From: a virus
Length of the DNA: 42,834 nucleotides
Virus record (IMG/VR): IMGVR_UViG_3300046009_006031
Coordinates: 1-42,834 of that record
Direction: 5' to 3' (one strand)
Of this stretch, positions 12,486-20,015 are shown one piece after another. The translations under genes and the position numbers were made by a program. The notes under the pieces were generated by a model. It was not told the origin of the DNA. It ran no database searches and saw only the letters and a list, made by a program, of their open reading frames with translations. Each line of letters starts with the position of its first letter. The first letter of the stretch is position 1.

Positions 12486-12785
12486 TTATTTAGCTAAAAT
12501 TGAACCAACTCCTTCTTGAGCAACTTTAGCTCCTGAAGCAAATATAGCTCTTCCTATTGCTCTAAGTGTAGCAGATATAAGTGCTATTATTGCTGGTATT
12601 TCTGCTCCTTGCTGTATGTTATTAAAATCTATTCCAGAGTTTTGTATCTCTTGCATTAGAGTAGGTCCAAAATCTACTGAAAATACTATTAAGAATAAAA
12701 ATAAAAAGTTAAGTGCATATTGTTTAGCATAATCTATTACAATTTGCTTTGAAATAGGTTTAGTTAGCAGTTCTTTAAGTCCCAT
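12486..12785 (-). CDS. holin-like membrane protein
   Basis: A 99-residue protein with a basic N-terminus (MGLKELLTKPISKQ), a membrane helix at about 24-42 (YALNFLFLFLIVFSVDFG), and a second hydrophobic segment at about 64-88 (PAIIALISATLRAIGRAIFA) ending in AKVAQEGVGSILAK. Size, topology and position directly before the endolysin all fit a holin that makes membrane holes at lysis time. It has its own late promoter copy at 12811-12828. No holin family is recognised, so the call is by context. Confidence 0.7.
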   Translation of the reverse strand: MGLKELLTKPISKQIVIDYAKQYALNFLFLFLIVFSVDFGPTLMQEIQNSGIDFNNIQQGAEIPAIIALISATLRAIGRAIFASGAKVAQEGVGSILAK

Positions 12786-12810
12786 ATATATAATATTAAT
12801 AATACATATT

Positions 12811-12828
12811 TATAATAGCATTTTGAAA
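12811..12828 (-). promoter_or_regulatory. late promoter copy 2 (lysis genes)
   Basis: Leftward TTTCAAAATGCTATTATA, a close match to the late consensus. It lies about 25 bases before the holin start and just before the stop of the 12832-13167 gene. Confidence 0.8.
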
Positions 12829-12831
12829 AAT

Positions 12832-13167
12832 TTAACCTACTATTTCTTTAATTAGTTTCTGTGCTTTTTTTAAGTCAAAGTCTTTTTCTAACAATCCTAT
12901 TTTAATCTTTAATTTATCGTCTAATGCTTCTTCTTTTATCTTTGCTAATGTTTCCTTTACTTTATCTATGTCTACTTCTTTAATCTCCTCTTTGACTTCT
13001 TTTTTAGGCTCTGGTAGTATTATATTCTTTTTCTTACCTGCATTCATTACCTGACTTAAGGCTTCTATGTCTTCTGGACTATCACATCTTAATCTTTTAA
13101 GTTCTATTTCTTTCATTTGACATAGCTCCTCATAACTATATTGGTGTGCATAAAATCTTGTTTCCAT
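12832..13167 (-). CDS. hypothetical 111-residue Lys/Glu-rich protein
   Basis: The N-terminal half (MKEIELKRLRCDSPEDIEAL and nearby) looks globular. The C-terminal half is a highly charged helical region (KKEVKEEIKEVDIDKVKETL) that could be a coiled coil or a disordered linker. It lies between the capsid and lysis genes with its own late promoter (copy 3). It could be a minor head or assembly protein by position, but no family is recognised. Confidence 0.6.
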   Translation of the reverse strand: METRFYAHQYSYEELCQMKEIELKRLRCDSPEDIEALSQVMNAGKKKNIILPEPKKEVKEEIKEVDIDKVKETLAKIKEEALDDKLKIKIGLLEKDFDLKKAQKLIKEIVG

Positions 13168-13189
13168 AGGGTTATAATTAATTATATTG

Positions 13190-13207
13190 CTAGTATACCA
13201 TTTTGTA
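13190..13207 (-). promoter_or_regulatory. late promoter copy 3 (variant)
   Basis: Leftward TACAAAATGGTATACT, which keeps CAAAATG and an extended -10 (TGGTATACT). It is the most diverged of the nine late copies. It follows the capsid-gene terminator and precedes the 13167 start. Confidence 0.65.
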
Positions 13208-13210
13208 TTA

Positions 13211-13239
13211 AAAATAAAAAGAAGGGGATTAGCCCTTCT
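13211..13239 (-). terminator. intrinsic terminator after the capsid gene
   Basis: Leftward AGAAGGG, loop CTAATC, then CCCTTCT followed by TTTTATTTT. It is a compact GC-rich stem in AT-rich surroundings, about 24 bases after the major capsid stop. It would insulate the highly expressed capsid gene from the genes beyond. Confidence 0.9.
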
Positions 13240-13262
13240 CTTTATATACTAGTTATTTAGTA

Positions 13263-14186
13263 TTAGGTGGTTGTTGAGTTTGAACCTACTACCCACTGAT
13301 GTCCAGTAAAATCAAAACTGTAATTAGCAGATACATAGTTAGCAAACAATCCTTTACCAGGAGTGTCTTCCTGAGTAAATCGTGGCATCCATCCTTCGTT
13401 TAAGAAGAACATATTTTTTGCACGGTCTAAATCAATCAAGAACCAAAATCTTCCTTCTGATTCAGTTAAGTAATTGTTAACTGTCCATTTAATTCCTTGA
13501 TATGGATTTGTAGATAAATTGGCAGATGAAAATATTCCTGATGATTGAGTAATTTGTTCTGCTACTGTTCTATTTTCTTCACCTACAACAAGTAGAATAT
13601 TTTTAGAAGGTAGTAACGGATTACCTAAATTATCTGTCTGTCTATTTAATCTTCTTCTGGCTTCAGTAAAGTTGTCAAATGTTAAAGGAATATTTCCTAG
13701 CAAGTTATTGTTTGTTCCTCCTCCTGTTAAAGGATGGTTATTTGCAAACAAAGCTAATCCGTCTACTCCAGTTCGGAAAGTTGTTCCAAATCCTAAAGCT
13801 AGAATATCTATAGCTACCATTTCCATATTTTGAAGAGCAGCTGTTCCTAACTGTGCAGTTTGGTTTATTACCATCTCCCATCTATTAGCAAACCTTAGAG
13901 CTTCTTCAGTTACTTTAACAGATTGTGTGTATTTAGTAGGAGTAATGATAATACTTCCTTGTTTCTGTTGAGTGTCCTCTACATAGTTTTCACCTTCATC
14001 AGTTGCTTGTGATGGGTTTAGCCCTGAATAAATTGCCATATTTTCATCTAAATACTGCAATTCTCTAGTTTTATATCCTAAAATTGGGTGTTGTAAATCA
14101 GGATATGTAGCGTCAATACCTTCTTGATATATATCTCTTAATTGTGCTTTTACAACATCAATATGTTCACCTGATACGTTAATCAT
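13263..14186 (-). CDS. major capsid protein
   Basis: A 307-residue protein with the order and feel of an HK97-fold capsid protein of the Mu-like/GpT group. It has an N-terminal helix, KQGSIIITPTKYTQSVKVTE at about 72-91, EEALRFANRWEMVINQTAQL at about 91-110, FANNHPLTGG at about 143-152, then LPSKNILLVVGEENRTVAEQ. The C-terminal DRAKNMFFLNEG and NYSFDFTGHQWVVG are typical of capsid ends. Upstream are a decoration protein and a coiled-coil scaffold, and a strong terminator follows, as expected for the most abundant virion protein. No signs of a protease domain. Confidence 0.88.
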   Translation of the reverse strand: MINVSGEHIDVVKAQLRDIYQEGIDATYPDLQHPILGYKTRELQYLDENMAIYSGLNPSQATDEGENYVEDTQQKQGSIIITPTKYTQSVKVTEEALRFANRWEMVINQTAQLGTAALQNMEMVAIDILALGFGTTFRTGVDGLALFANNHPLTGGGTNNNLLGNIPLTFDNFTEARRRLNRQTDNLGNPLLPSKNILLVVGEENRTVAEQITQSSGIFSSANLSTNPYQGIKWTVNNYLTESEGRFWFLIDLDRAKNMFFLNEGWMPRFTQEDTPGKGLFANYVSANYSFDFTGHQWVVGSNSTTT

Positions 14187-14215
14187 ATCTTTTAATTATT
14201 AATTAGTAATATTAA

Positions 14216-14644
14216 TTAGTTGTCTTGGAATGCTTGTACTTTTACAAATTTAACTAAAGCCTTTCTAGCTGAAATAAATTTTGTAATTACAAGTTGTCTT
14301 GCGGTTGTGGTCTGAGCTCCAGTTGTTTTGTCTACTGTAAAAGTATTAGTTGAAACTGCCATTCTGAAATATACTCCTTCATCGTCTGCCGTAATATCTG
14401 CATTAGTAGTCATTTCGTATTCTGTTTCTGGATATATTTCTTCAATATAAAGTCTATTACTTCCAGTTCCAGTCTTGTTTTCTTTTGCAATACCTAATAC
14501 TGCTGAAGAGTTAGTTGCTAGTGCTAGTCGTCCTGAGCTTAAAAATACAGGATTTCCAATTTCAACAACTGTTGCATTAGTAAGTCGGTATCTTTGATGA
14601 TATTGCCCAACTTCTCCTCTTCTTTTAATTATGTCTTTAGCCAT
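14216..14644 (-). CDS. capsid decoration/stabilising protein
   Basis: This 142-residue protein sits between scaffold and capsid genes. It is predicted to be beta-rich, with RRGEVGQYHQRYRLTNATVV and EIGNPVFLSSGRLALATNSS at the start. This early block resembles the beta-tulip-like head decoration proteins (lambda gpD/SHP-like) that carry a GNPVxL element and AVLGIAKENKTG. Its role would be to cement capsomers after expansion. The family call rests on position and pattern. Confidence 0.65.
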   Translation of the reverse strand: MAKDIIKRRGEVGQYHQRYRLTNATVVEIGNPVFLSSGRLALATNSSAVLGIAKENKTGTGSNRLYIEEIYPETEYEMTTNADITADDEGVYFRMAVSTNTFTVDKTTGAQTTTARQLVITKFISARKALVKFVKVQAFQDN

Positions 14645-14669
14645 AAATTTAATTTATACTTAATAATTT

Positions 14670-15389
14670 TTACTTTAAGTAACCTTTCTTTTTCAACTCT
14701 CTAGCTTTTTCAGGGGTTATTCCTAAATGAGATAAATCTTGTACAGCTTTATATACTTTTCTATCAAGATTAATATTAGTTGTACTAGATACACCTACTT
14801 GTGAAGTTCCAGTATATCTTGCTCCTACACTAAATTGTTCTGTAGAAAAATCATTATTGACTTGTCTCTTTAATATTTCAACACCTCTCAAGCTAAAATA
14901 TGAAGATTCTAAATCTCTAATAATTAATTCTGGGTCCATTTCATTAGATTCTTTAATCTGATGATAACGTTGCATCAATTTAGTTTGTAAAGTTTCATCT
15001 TGTACAATCTCAGGATATTGATTGAAAAATACAGAGAGTGCTTTTTGTCTAGGTTCCTGTTTGAGTATCTCAAGTCTTGCTTCAACTAATTGTTCTAAGT
15101 TAGATGTTTCATTAGTACTAATATTTTGTGATTGTTCTAACTCTTTCAATTCGTTGTTTAAGACTTTAGTTTCATCTCGTATTTGTTTAACTTGAGATTT
15201 TATCTCTTCGTATTTACGAGTTGAATGTTCTAATGCTTTTTTCATATTTTGAACTTTCTCCTCTTCTTTTTGAAGTTGCAATTCTTCATCAGTTAAAGTT
15301 GGTTCAGAACTTACATTAGCGTCTTTGATTTCAGGTTCATTGCTACCGTCTGGATTAACGCTTCCATTAGCGAAATTTGGATTTGACAT
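14670..15389 (-). CDS. scaffold-like coiled-coil protein
   Basis: A 239-residue protein with an acidic, disordered N-terminus (about 1-35), a long coiled coil at about 35-120 (EEKVQNMKKALEHSTRKYEE onward), helices to about 165, and a small C-terminal basic helix (HLGITPEKARELKKKGYLK) of the type that binds capsid subunits. This is the usual make-up of a head scaffolding protein. It is the first gene after late promoter copy 4, just upstream of decoration and capsid genes, the normal scaffold position. Confidence 0.78.
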   Translation of the reverse strand: MSNPNFANGSVNPDGSNEPEIKDANVSSEPTLTDEELQLQKEEEKVQNMKKALEHSTRKYEEIKSQVKQIRDETKVLNNELKELEQSQNISTNETSNLEQLVEARLEILKQEPRQKALSVFFNQYPEIVQDETLQTKLMQRYHQIKESNEMDPELIIRDLESSYFSLRGVEILKRQVNNDFSTEQFSVGARYTGTSQVGVSSTTNINLDRKVYKAVQDLSHLGITPEKARELKKKGYLK

Positions 15390-15434
15390 AATTGTCTACT
15401 TAAGTGATATTACGAGACTTCTCTCGATAACTTA

Positions 15435-15452
15435 ATTATAGACATTTTGAAA
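15435..15452 (-). promoter_or_regulatory. late promoter copy 4 (scaffold and capsid)
   Basis: Leftward TTTCAAAATGTCTATAAT. It differs from consensus by one extra base between TG and TATAAT. It starts the scaffold-decoration-capsid transcript. Confidence 0.82.
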
Positions 15453-15465
15453 AATATTTTGCAAA

Positions 15466-15490
15466 TAAAAAACCCCCTGTTAAGGAGGCT
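15466..15490 (-). terminator. intrinsic terminator before the scaffold promoter
   Basis: Leftward CCTCC (15484-15488), loop, GGGGG (15473-15477), with one G-T pair, then a T-run at 15466-15472. It ends the portal-side transcript 22 bases after the 15512 stop. The next late promoter begins immediately beyond it. Confidence 0.8.
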
Positions 15491-15511
15491 TCTTATATAG
15501 GTTAGTCTAAA

Positions 15512-15982
15512 TTATTGACTTGCCCATAGACCAATAAGGGAGGTTCCATACCAAGTTGTATCATTTAATGCAACTAAAGTAATGCTATCTCCAGCTACAT
15601 TGGTAGCTGCTGTATTCTTAATACCTGTTCCAGCGGCTGGTGCTAATGCTGTTCCATCTTGAGCAGCGTGTATCTTTGTTACAATAGCATCTCCTGTTGC
15701 AACATTAATTAGAATTTCACCACCTGCATTTCCACATACAAAAGTATATTTTAATCCTGGAGCGGCTGCTGGCAAAGTATAGGTTGTAGTTCCTGAAGAA
15801 GCGGTTTGTACAAATACCGAACCACTCTCTTCAACTGCAACTGTTTTTGTAGCACCTGAGGTAGCTGCTACAGCTACAGGAGCTGTTACTGCTGACTCAA
15901 AAGATACTAGTCCATCTACTTCTAATGTTTCAGCAATTCGTACTTTGTTAAAACCTGTTTTAGTTCCACTTGGGGTACTCAT
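15512..15982 (-). CDS. Ala/Thr-rich beta-structured virion protein
   Basis: A 156-residue, low-complexity protein rich in Ala, Thr, Gly and Val with clear beta alternation (LVSFESAVTAPVAVAATSGA, then SGTTTYTLPAAAPGLKYTFV). It ends DTTWYGTSLIGLW. Codons here are richer in G and C than in neighbours. The TYTLPAAAxGLxYTF block resembles many small phage head-fibre or decoration-type proteins. It lies between portal and scaffold. A surface or head-fibre role is inferred; it could also bind the receptor. Confidence 0.6.
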   Translation of the reverse strand: MSTPSGTKTGFNKVRIAETLEVDGLVSFESAVTAPVAVAATSGATKTVAVEESGSVFVQTASSGTTTYTLPAAAPGLKYTFVCGNAGGEILINVATGDAIVTKIHAAQDGTALAPAAGTGIKNTAATNVAGDSITLVALNDTTWYGTSLIGLWASQ

Positions 15983-15985
15983 AGT

Positions 15986-16264
15986 TTATTTCTTAATTGT
16001 TAATGATTTTTTGATAGCCCAATCAATATCTTTTAGTAACTCATTTATGGCATCTAGTTTTCCTATATTATATATTCTATCTGTTTCTTGAGTATATTTA
16101 TCTAATATAATGTACCTGTATTCATCAATTTTGCTATGTAGATATTTAATATAATCTTTATTTCCATATAGACTTTGTAGAAAAGATTGTATCTGTTCTT
16201 TTGTAGTAAGTTCTATAGGTATATATTCTAAGTCTTTAGCATTAAAAGGTCTGAGTTTTGCCAT
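15986..16264 (-). CDS. hypothetical 92-residue protein downstream of portal
   Basis: Starts MAKLRPFNAKDLEYIPIELT and is otherwise helical (EQIQSFLQSLYGNKDYIKYL, then TDRIYNIGKLDAINELLKDI). It lies one base past the portal stop and three bases before the next gene, so it is surely co-translated with head genes. It could be a small head-assembly or portal-associated protein. No family is recognised. Confidence 0.6.
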   Translation of the reverse strand: MAKLRPFNAKDLEYIPIELTTKEQIQSFLQSLYGNKDYIKYLHSKIDEYRYIILDKYTQETDRIYNIGKLDAINELLKDIDWAIKKSLTIKK

Positions 16265-16265
16265 A

Positions 16266-18173
16266 TTATATGTTCATATTAATATTAGTTGTTGGCATTT
16301 CTTGAGAGGTAGGTGGCGGAGTTTCACCATTGGCAATAGCATTAGCTGCAACTGCATCTTGTGTCATTGCCTCTTGTAATGGTGCTAATCCTTGAGCTGC
16401 GAGAGGTGGTGGAGTTGGATTAAATTTGTCGCTATCTACACCCATTATTCTATCTAGTTCAGCCAATAATTCCTCTTTGTTAGATTCTGGCATTATAGCT
16501 AATCTAGTTTGCATATACTGCCTCCATTTTTGCATTTCAAGTGATTGAGTAGACTCATAACTTGATTTTGGCACTACTATTATTTGATTTTGAAATTGAT
16601 TCAAATCTTGTATAGAGAATGCAACTGCTTCAGCATTGATATTGGCTTCTTGTAGAGCGGCTTCTTCTAAATCTAGTTCTTCCACAATATCAGTGTATTG
16701 TTTTGAAGCTCTTTTGTCAATAATCTTAATAATTCTCATTCCTATTGACCCATCACTTAACTTTTGATTTTCTTGCCTAATAGTACTATACACTAAAGGT
16801 GCTTTACCTGTAATATCTGTTTTCTCTGGTATAGATAGGAATTGTAATAGATTAGATAATCTTAATTCTGTTCTTTCTCTTTCACCGTCTTCTAAGTATT
16901 TAATAGAATATCCTATCTGTTTCATTGCTTCTTCTTGTAATTGCAAGGTTTGTTGTAGTAACACTCTTCCTCCTCCTGGTGTCATAGCATTAGCTCCACC
17001 TGCTGGGTTTCCTGCTAAGGCTTCTATATCTGCATCCATTCTACCTAACATAGATATATCTGAATTGTCTATTCCGTTAAAACTTTCTATCTTAATTCTA
17101 TTAATATCTTTAACCTGATAAACTCCTCCCATTTTAATATTGTTTATCTCAAAGAAATCATCATCATTTTCAGTTATCATAAATTGATTAGCAGACATTA
17201 ACTGCTTTTGTATCATCAAGTTATAATGTATCTGATATGAATCTGTAATACCTGCTATTTGCTCAACCATAGACCTACCATAAAAGAATGGTGTACCTGA
17301 GAATACATCGTGGATAGTTTTAGCATAAGGGTATTTATTATGCCTGTATGGAATTACATTTTCATATAATAATATTCCATTAGCAACTAAATAATACATA
17401 CCGTCAATAGTATAGCAATGTACTAACTCAACCATATCATCCTCTATAATAGGTAATAAATCCTCTCTATAATAAGATAAATCAGTTCGTCCTTTCCAAT
17501 AATGACCTGATTTTACTTCTTTGAAATTAGGGTATTTACTGTAATATTTCTTAGCAACTTCATACTCTATCTTTTCTCTATCTATAATCCAAGATTGTTT
17601 TTGTATATCTTCTTCAATAGGGTTGGAGATAAGAATATCCTCTAATGGTCTTATAGCTGTATAACAACCTCTTTCTAAAATATGTTCTTGTTCTTTAGTC
17701 TGAACTTGACCTTTTTCGTCTATATGGTCAAACACTTTTTTCTTTACTCTAACATCGTAAAATCCCTCAAACTCTATAACAGTACCTTCAGCTGCTAACT
17801 GAAATGCTTTAAGTGTAAATGCTTTTTTTTGATTAGATTGTGCATTAGACCATTCTAATAAAGTTTTAATTCCATTAGATATATTTTTATTATATATATT
17901 GTTTTCTAAGTTATAGCTTTTAACAACCATCTCTACTGGATTACTAGCTACTTTAGACACATAAGACTTTACAACTTTTCTAACAATAGGAAATGGAATT
18001 GGGTTTTCAATGTCTAAATTAAGATGAGATATATCCCCATTTAATCTACGGGTCATATCGTTTTTATAGTCTATAATTGTTCGTTTACCTAGAATATCTA
18101 AATCAGTTTGTTGAATTTCTATTCCTCTGTTATACCAACTAAGTACTTTATCTATTGTGTCTTTATAATCCAT
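16266..18173 (-). CDS. portal protein
   Basis: A 635-residue protein forming the DNA entry ring at one capsid vertex. Features that fit a podoviral or SPP1-like portal: an N-terminal helical region with YVSKVASNPVEMVVKSYNL, a central wing with FSGTPFFYGRSMVEQIAGIT at about 294-313 followed by DSYQIHYNLMIQKQLMSANQ (typical of the stem and clip region), then PGGGRVLLQQTLQLQEEAMK in the long helix. The C-terminus is Pro/Ala/Gln-rich. Size suits portals of the longer type. It has its own late promoter directly upstream and head genes downstream. Confidence 0.85.
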   Translation of the reverse strand: MDYKDTIDKVLSWYNRGIEIQQTDLDILGKRTIIDYKNDMTRRLNGDISHLNLDIENPIPFPIVRKVVKSYVSKVASNPVEMVVKSYNLENNIYNKNISNGIKTLLEWSNAQSNQKKAFTLKAFQLAAEGTVIEFEGFYDVRVKKKVFDHIDEKGQVQTKEQEHILERGCYTAIRPLEDILISNPIEEDIQKQSWIIDREKIEYEVAKKYYSKYPNFKEVKSGHYWKGRTDLSYYREDLLPIIEDDMVELVHCYTIDGMYYLVANGILLYENVIPYRHNKYPYAKTIHDVFSGTPFFYGRSMVEQIAGITDSYQIHYNLMIQKQLMSANQFMITENDDDFFEINNIKMGGVYQVKDINRIKIESFNGIDNSDISMLGRMDADIEALAGNPAGGANAMTPGGGRVLLQQTLQLQEEAMKQIGYSIKYLEDGERERTELRLSNLLQFLSIPEKTDITGKAPLVYSTIRQENQKLSDGSIGMRIIKIIDKRASKQYTDIVEELDLEEAALQEANINAEAVAFSIQDLNQFQNQIIVVPKSSYESTQSLEMQKWRQYMQTRLAIMPESNKEELLAELDRIMGVDSDKFNPTPPPLAAQGLAPLQEAMTQDAVAANAIANGETPPPTSQEMPTTNINMNI

Positions 18174-18194
18174 AATTGTTATATAATTTATTAT

Positions 18195-18211
18195 ATTATA
18201 GCATTTTGAAA
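18195..18211 (-). promoter_or_regulatory. late promoter copy 5 (portal)
   Basis: Leftward exactly TTTCAAAATGCTATAAT, the family consensus. It lies 22 bases before the portal ATG, immediately after the stop of the 18212-18613 gene. Confidence 0.9.
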
Positions 18212-18613
18212 TTATGTTGCTTGGTCATACCAAATTGTATAATCAAAAGTAAATGTTTGTCCAGTTCTATTTGTAGGAGTAGGTGCTTCTGATTCATATT
18301 TTATAAAAAATTGAGTAGTAGTCATTTCAAAAAATATTTTTTCTACATCTCCAGTGCTAAAATCAACAAAAGGTAACATAGCTCCTTGATTAAGACTACT
18401 TCTAAACCAGCTACATATACAAGCAGGTACATATCCTAAACTATGTGTAATTGTTAATATAGTAACTGTAACAGGACTTCCGCTAAATGTATAAGTTGTA
18501 CTTCCTTTTCTTTCTTGCTTAAACATAGACTTTTCTGAAGTAATAGCTAATTGCTCAGTTGTAGCAGTTGTAGCATCAAATCCAGGTAAAGCTATTTTTA
18601 TTCCGTATGCCAT
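18212..18613 (-). CDS. putative receptor-binding protein, single-domain paralogue
   Basis: A 133-residue beta-rich protein. Its opening (MAYGIKIALPGFDATTATTE, then QLAITSEKSMFK) and the THSLGYVPACICSW segment match both halves of the neighbouring 247-residue protein (YGIRVAKSGFDATTASPKDL, VSHGLNYYPQYFLY). The three domain copies form a local family. The small beta domain with a HxLGYxP element is seen in many phage tail proteins. It is last in the neck and fibre block before the portal promoter. Adhesin or baseplate-like role is inferred. Confidence 0.6.
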   Translation of the reverse strand: MAYGIKIALPGFDATTATTEQLAITSEKSMFKQERKGSTTYTFSGSPVTVTILTITHSLGYVPACICSWFRSSLNQGAMLPFVDFSTGDVEKIFFEMTTTQFFIKYESEAPTPTNRTGQTFTFDYTIWYDQAT

Positions 18614-18617
18614 ATAT

Positions 18618-19361
18618 TTATACTTTAACAGGGTCTTTTAATACTAATAATCCATAGGTATAAGTAGGGTCAATTCCAAAAAAAGTAAATTTAACATCAC
18701 TACTTGTACAATAAGTGTCTAAATCAAAAGCATTAAAAGCAATTTCCCATCTACTATTTCCAGATACATTATAAAGATATAAAAAGTATTGTGGATAATA
18801 ATTTAATCCGTGTGAGACTGTTTTTTCTACAGCACTAGTTAAAGTACCTGTATCCATTTTTTGGATAATAGGGGAAGGATATTCTGAACTCCAAGCTAAA
18901 TCTTTAGGACTAGCAGTTGTAGCATCAAATCCTGACTTTGCAACTCTAATTCCATAATCATTACTTGAACCACTAGGAGTAGTAGGTGTATTAGATACTG
19001 TATTATAAGTTATATTTTGGTCTATTTGTTGATGAAAAATATAATAATATATTTCAATTACATCAGATAAACCACCGTCATATTGTAAATTTGTTCCATT
19101 TATACCAAAAAACTGACTATATCCTGAAGTAGCTAAAGTTATATTATTAGTACCATATTTATCTTTTACATATATCCAAAATACAGGTGCATAACCTAAA
19201 TTATGAGTAACAACGGTTTGAGCAGAACTTGAACTTGTAGTTGTAAAAGCTCCTTGAAAAGCTATCTTTAGATTAGGGTATCTACTATCAAAAGCAGACT
19301 CAAAATCAGCACAATTACTTGCATTATATCCAGGTCTAGCTACTCTAATTGCATATGCCAT
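18618..19361 (-). CDS. putative receptor-binding protein with two repeated domains
   Basis: A 247-residue protein made of two copies of the domain also found in the 18212-18613 protein. Copy 1 spans about 1-118 (AYAIRVARPGYNASNCADFE, VVTHNLGYAPVFWIYV). Copy 2 spans about 135-247 (DYGIRVAKSGFDATTASPKD, TVSHGLNYYPQYFLYL). A Ser/Thr/Pro-rich linker separates them. Its stop lies four bases before the single-domain gene. The start overlaps the stop of the preceding fibre-like gene by one base. Tandem duplication of a surface domain suggests host-range diversification. Confidence 0.62.
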   Translation of the reverse strand: MAYAIRVARPGYNASNCADFESAFDSRYPNLKIAFQGAFTTTSSSSAQTVVTHNLGYAPVFWIYVKDKYGTNNITLATSGYSQFFGINGTNLQYDGGLSDVIEIYYYIFHQQIDQNITYNTVSNTPTTPSGSSNDYGIRVAKSGFDATTASPKDLAWSSEYPSPIIQKMDTGTLTSAVEKTVSHGLNYYPQYFLYLYNVSGNSRWEIAFNAFDLDTYCTSSDVKFTFFGIDPTYTYGLLVLKDPVKV

Positions 19362-20014
19362 TATATATTACCCATTATAATACTATTAAGAGACCCATTC
19401 TTGACCGTTATTCTTGCATTTGTACCGTCTATAATTACACTATTATCTCCTCCAATAGTTAATGTTCCAGATATATTTCCTGAAGTTGCTGTAACTGCTC
19501 CAGAAAATGTAGCATTACTAGCTGTCATATTACCAGAAGCATCTAAAGTAAAGTTGGCTGCTTTTATTAACAATTTATCCCCATCCCATTGAAAATAGTT
19601 ATTAGAATTATTATATAAACTAAACTTAGCCTTACCACCTGTAAATCCTAACCAAGCCCCAACATTATTACCATAAGCAGTAGGAGGTGTAGCTCCAAAA
19701 GATACATAGCCTGTAGAGCTTAAAACTGCCCCTGTCTGGTATATTGTTGTACTATCTATATTCCAACCAGCTATTGTAGAACTACCTGCTATTTGAATAG
19801 ATAATGCCTCAATTACACCATCTCTTCTTAACTTCCAACCAGTAACTCCATTTACATAGTTTTCACTTTGTAAATAATCTCTTATTGTTCCTGCACCCAT
19901 TCTTGCTGGTGGTACAATTTCAGATACTAAACTTTGAGAATACGGTGAGGTTTGGTTATTTGCTATTTCAGGACTTAATAATGCACTTGTATTGTTATTA
20001 ACAAATCTAGCCAT
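19361..20014 (-). CDS. tail fibre-like protein
   Basis: A 217-residue protein with an N-terminal attachment-like part (about 1-60, YLQSENYVNGVTGWKLRRDG) and a C-terminal run of short beta repeats (FTLDASGNMTASNATFSGAV, TATSGNISGTLTIGGDN). The motif WKLRxDGxIEALS is typical of phage tail or central fibre proteins that then fold as beta helices. It lies between the beta-propeller-like nozzle gene and the receptor-like genes. A fibre or tail-tip role is likely. Receptor specificity unknown. Confidence 0.65.
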   Translation of the reverse strand: MARFVNNNTSALLSPEIANNQTSPYSQSLVSEIVPPARMGAGTIRDYLQSENYVNGVTGWKLRRDGVIEALSIQIAGSSTIAGWNIDSTTIYQTGAVLSSTGYVSFGATPPTAYGNNVGAWLGFTGGKAKFSLYNNSNNYFQWDGDKLLIKAANFTLDASGNMTASNATFSGAVTATSGNISGTLTIGGDNSVIIDGTNARITVKNGSLNSIIMGNI

Positions 20015-20015
20015 A

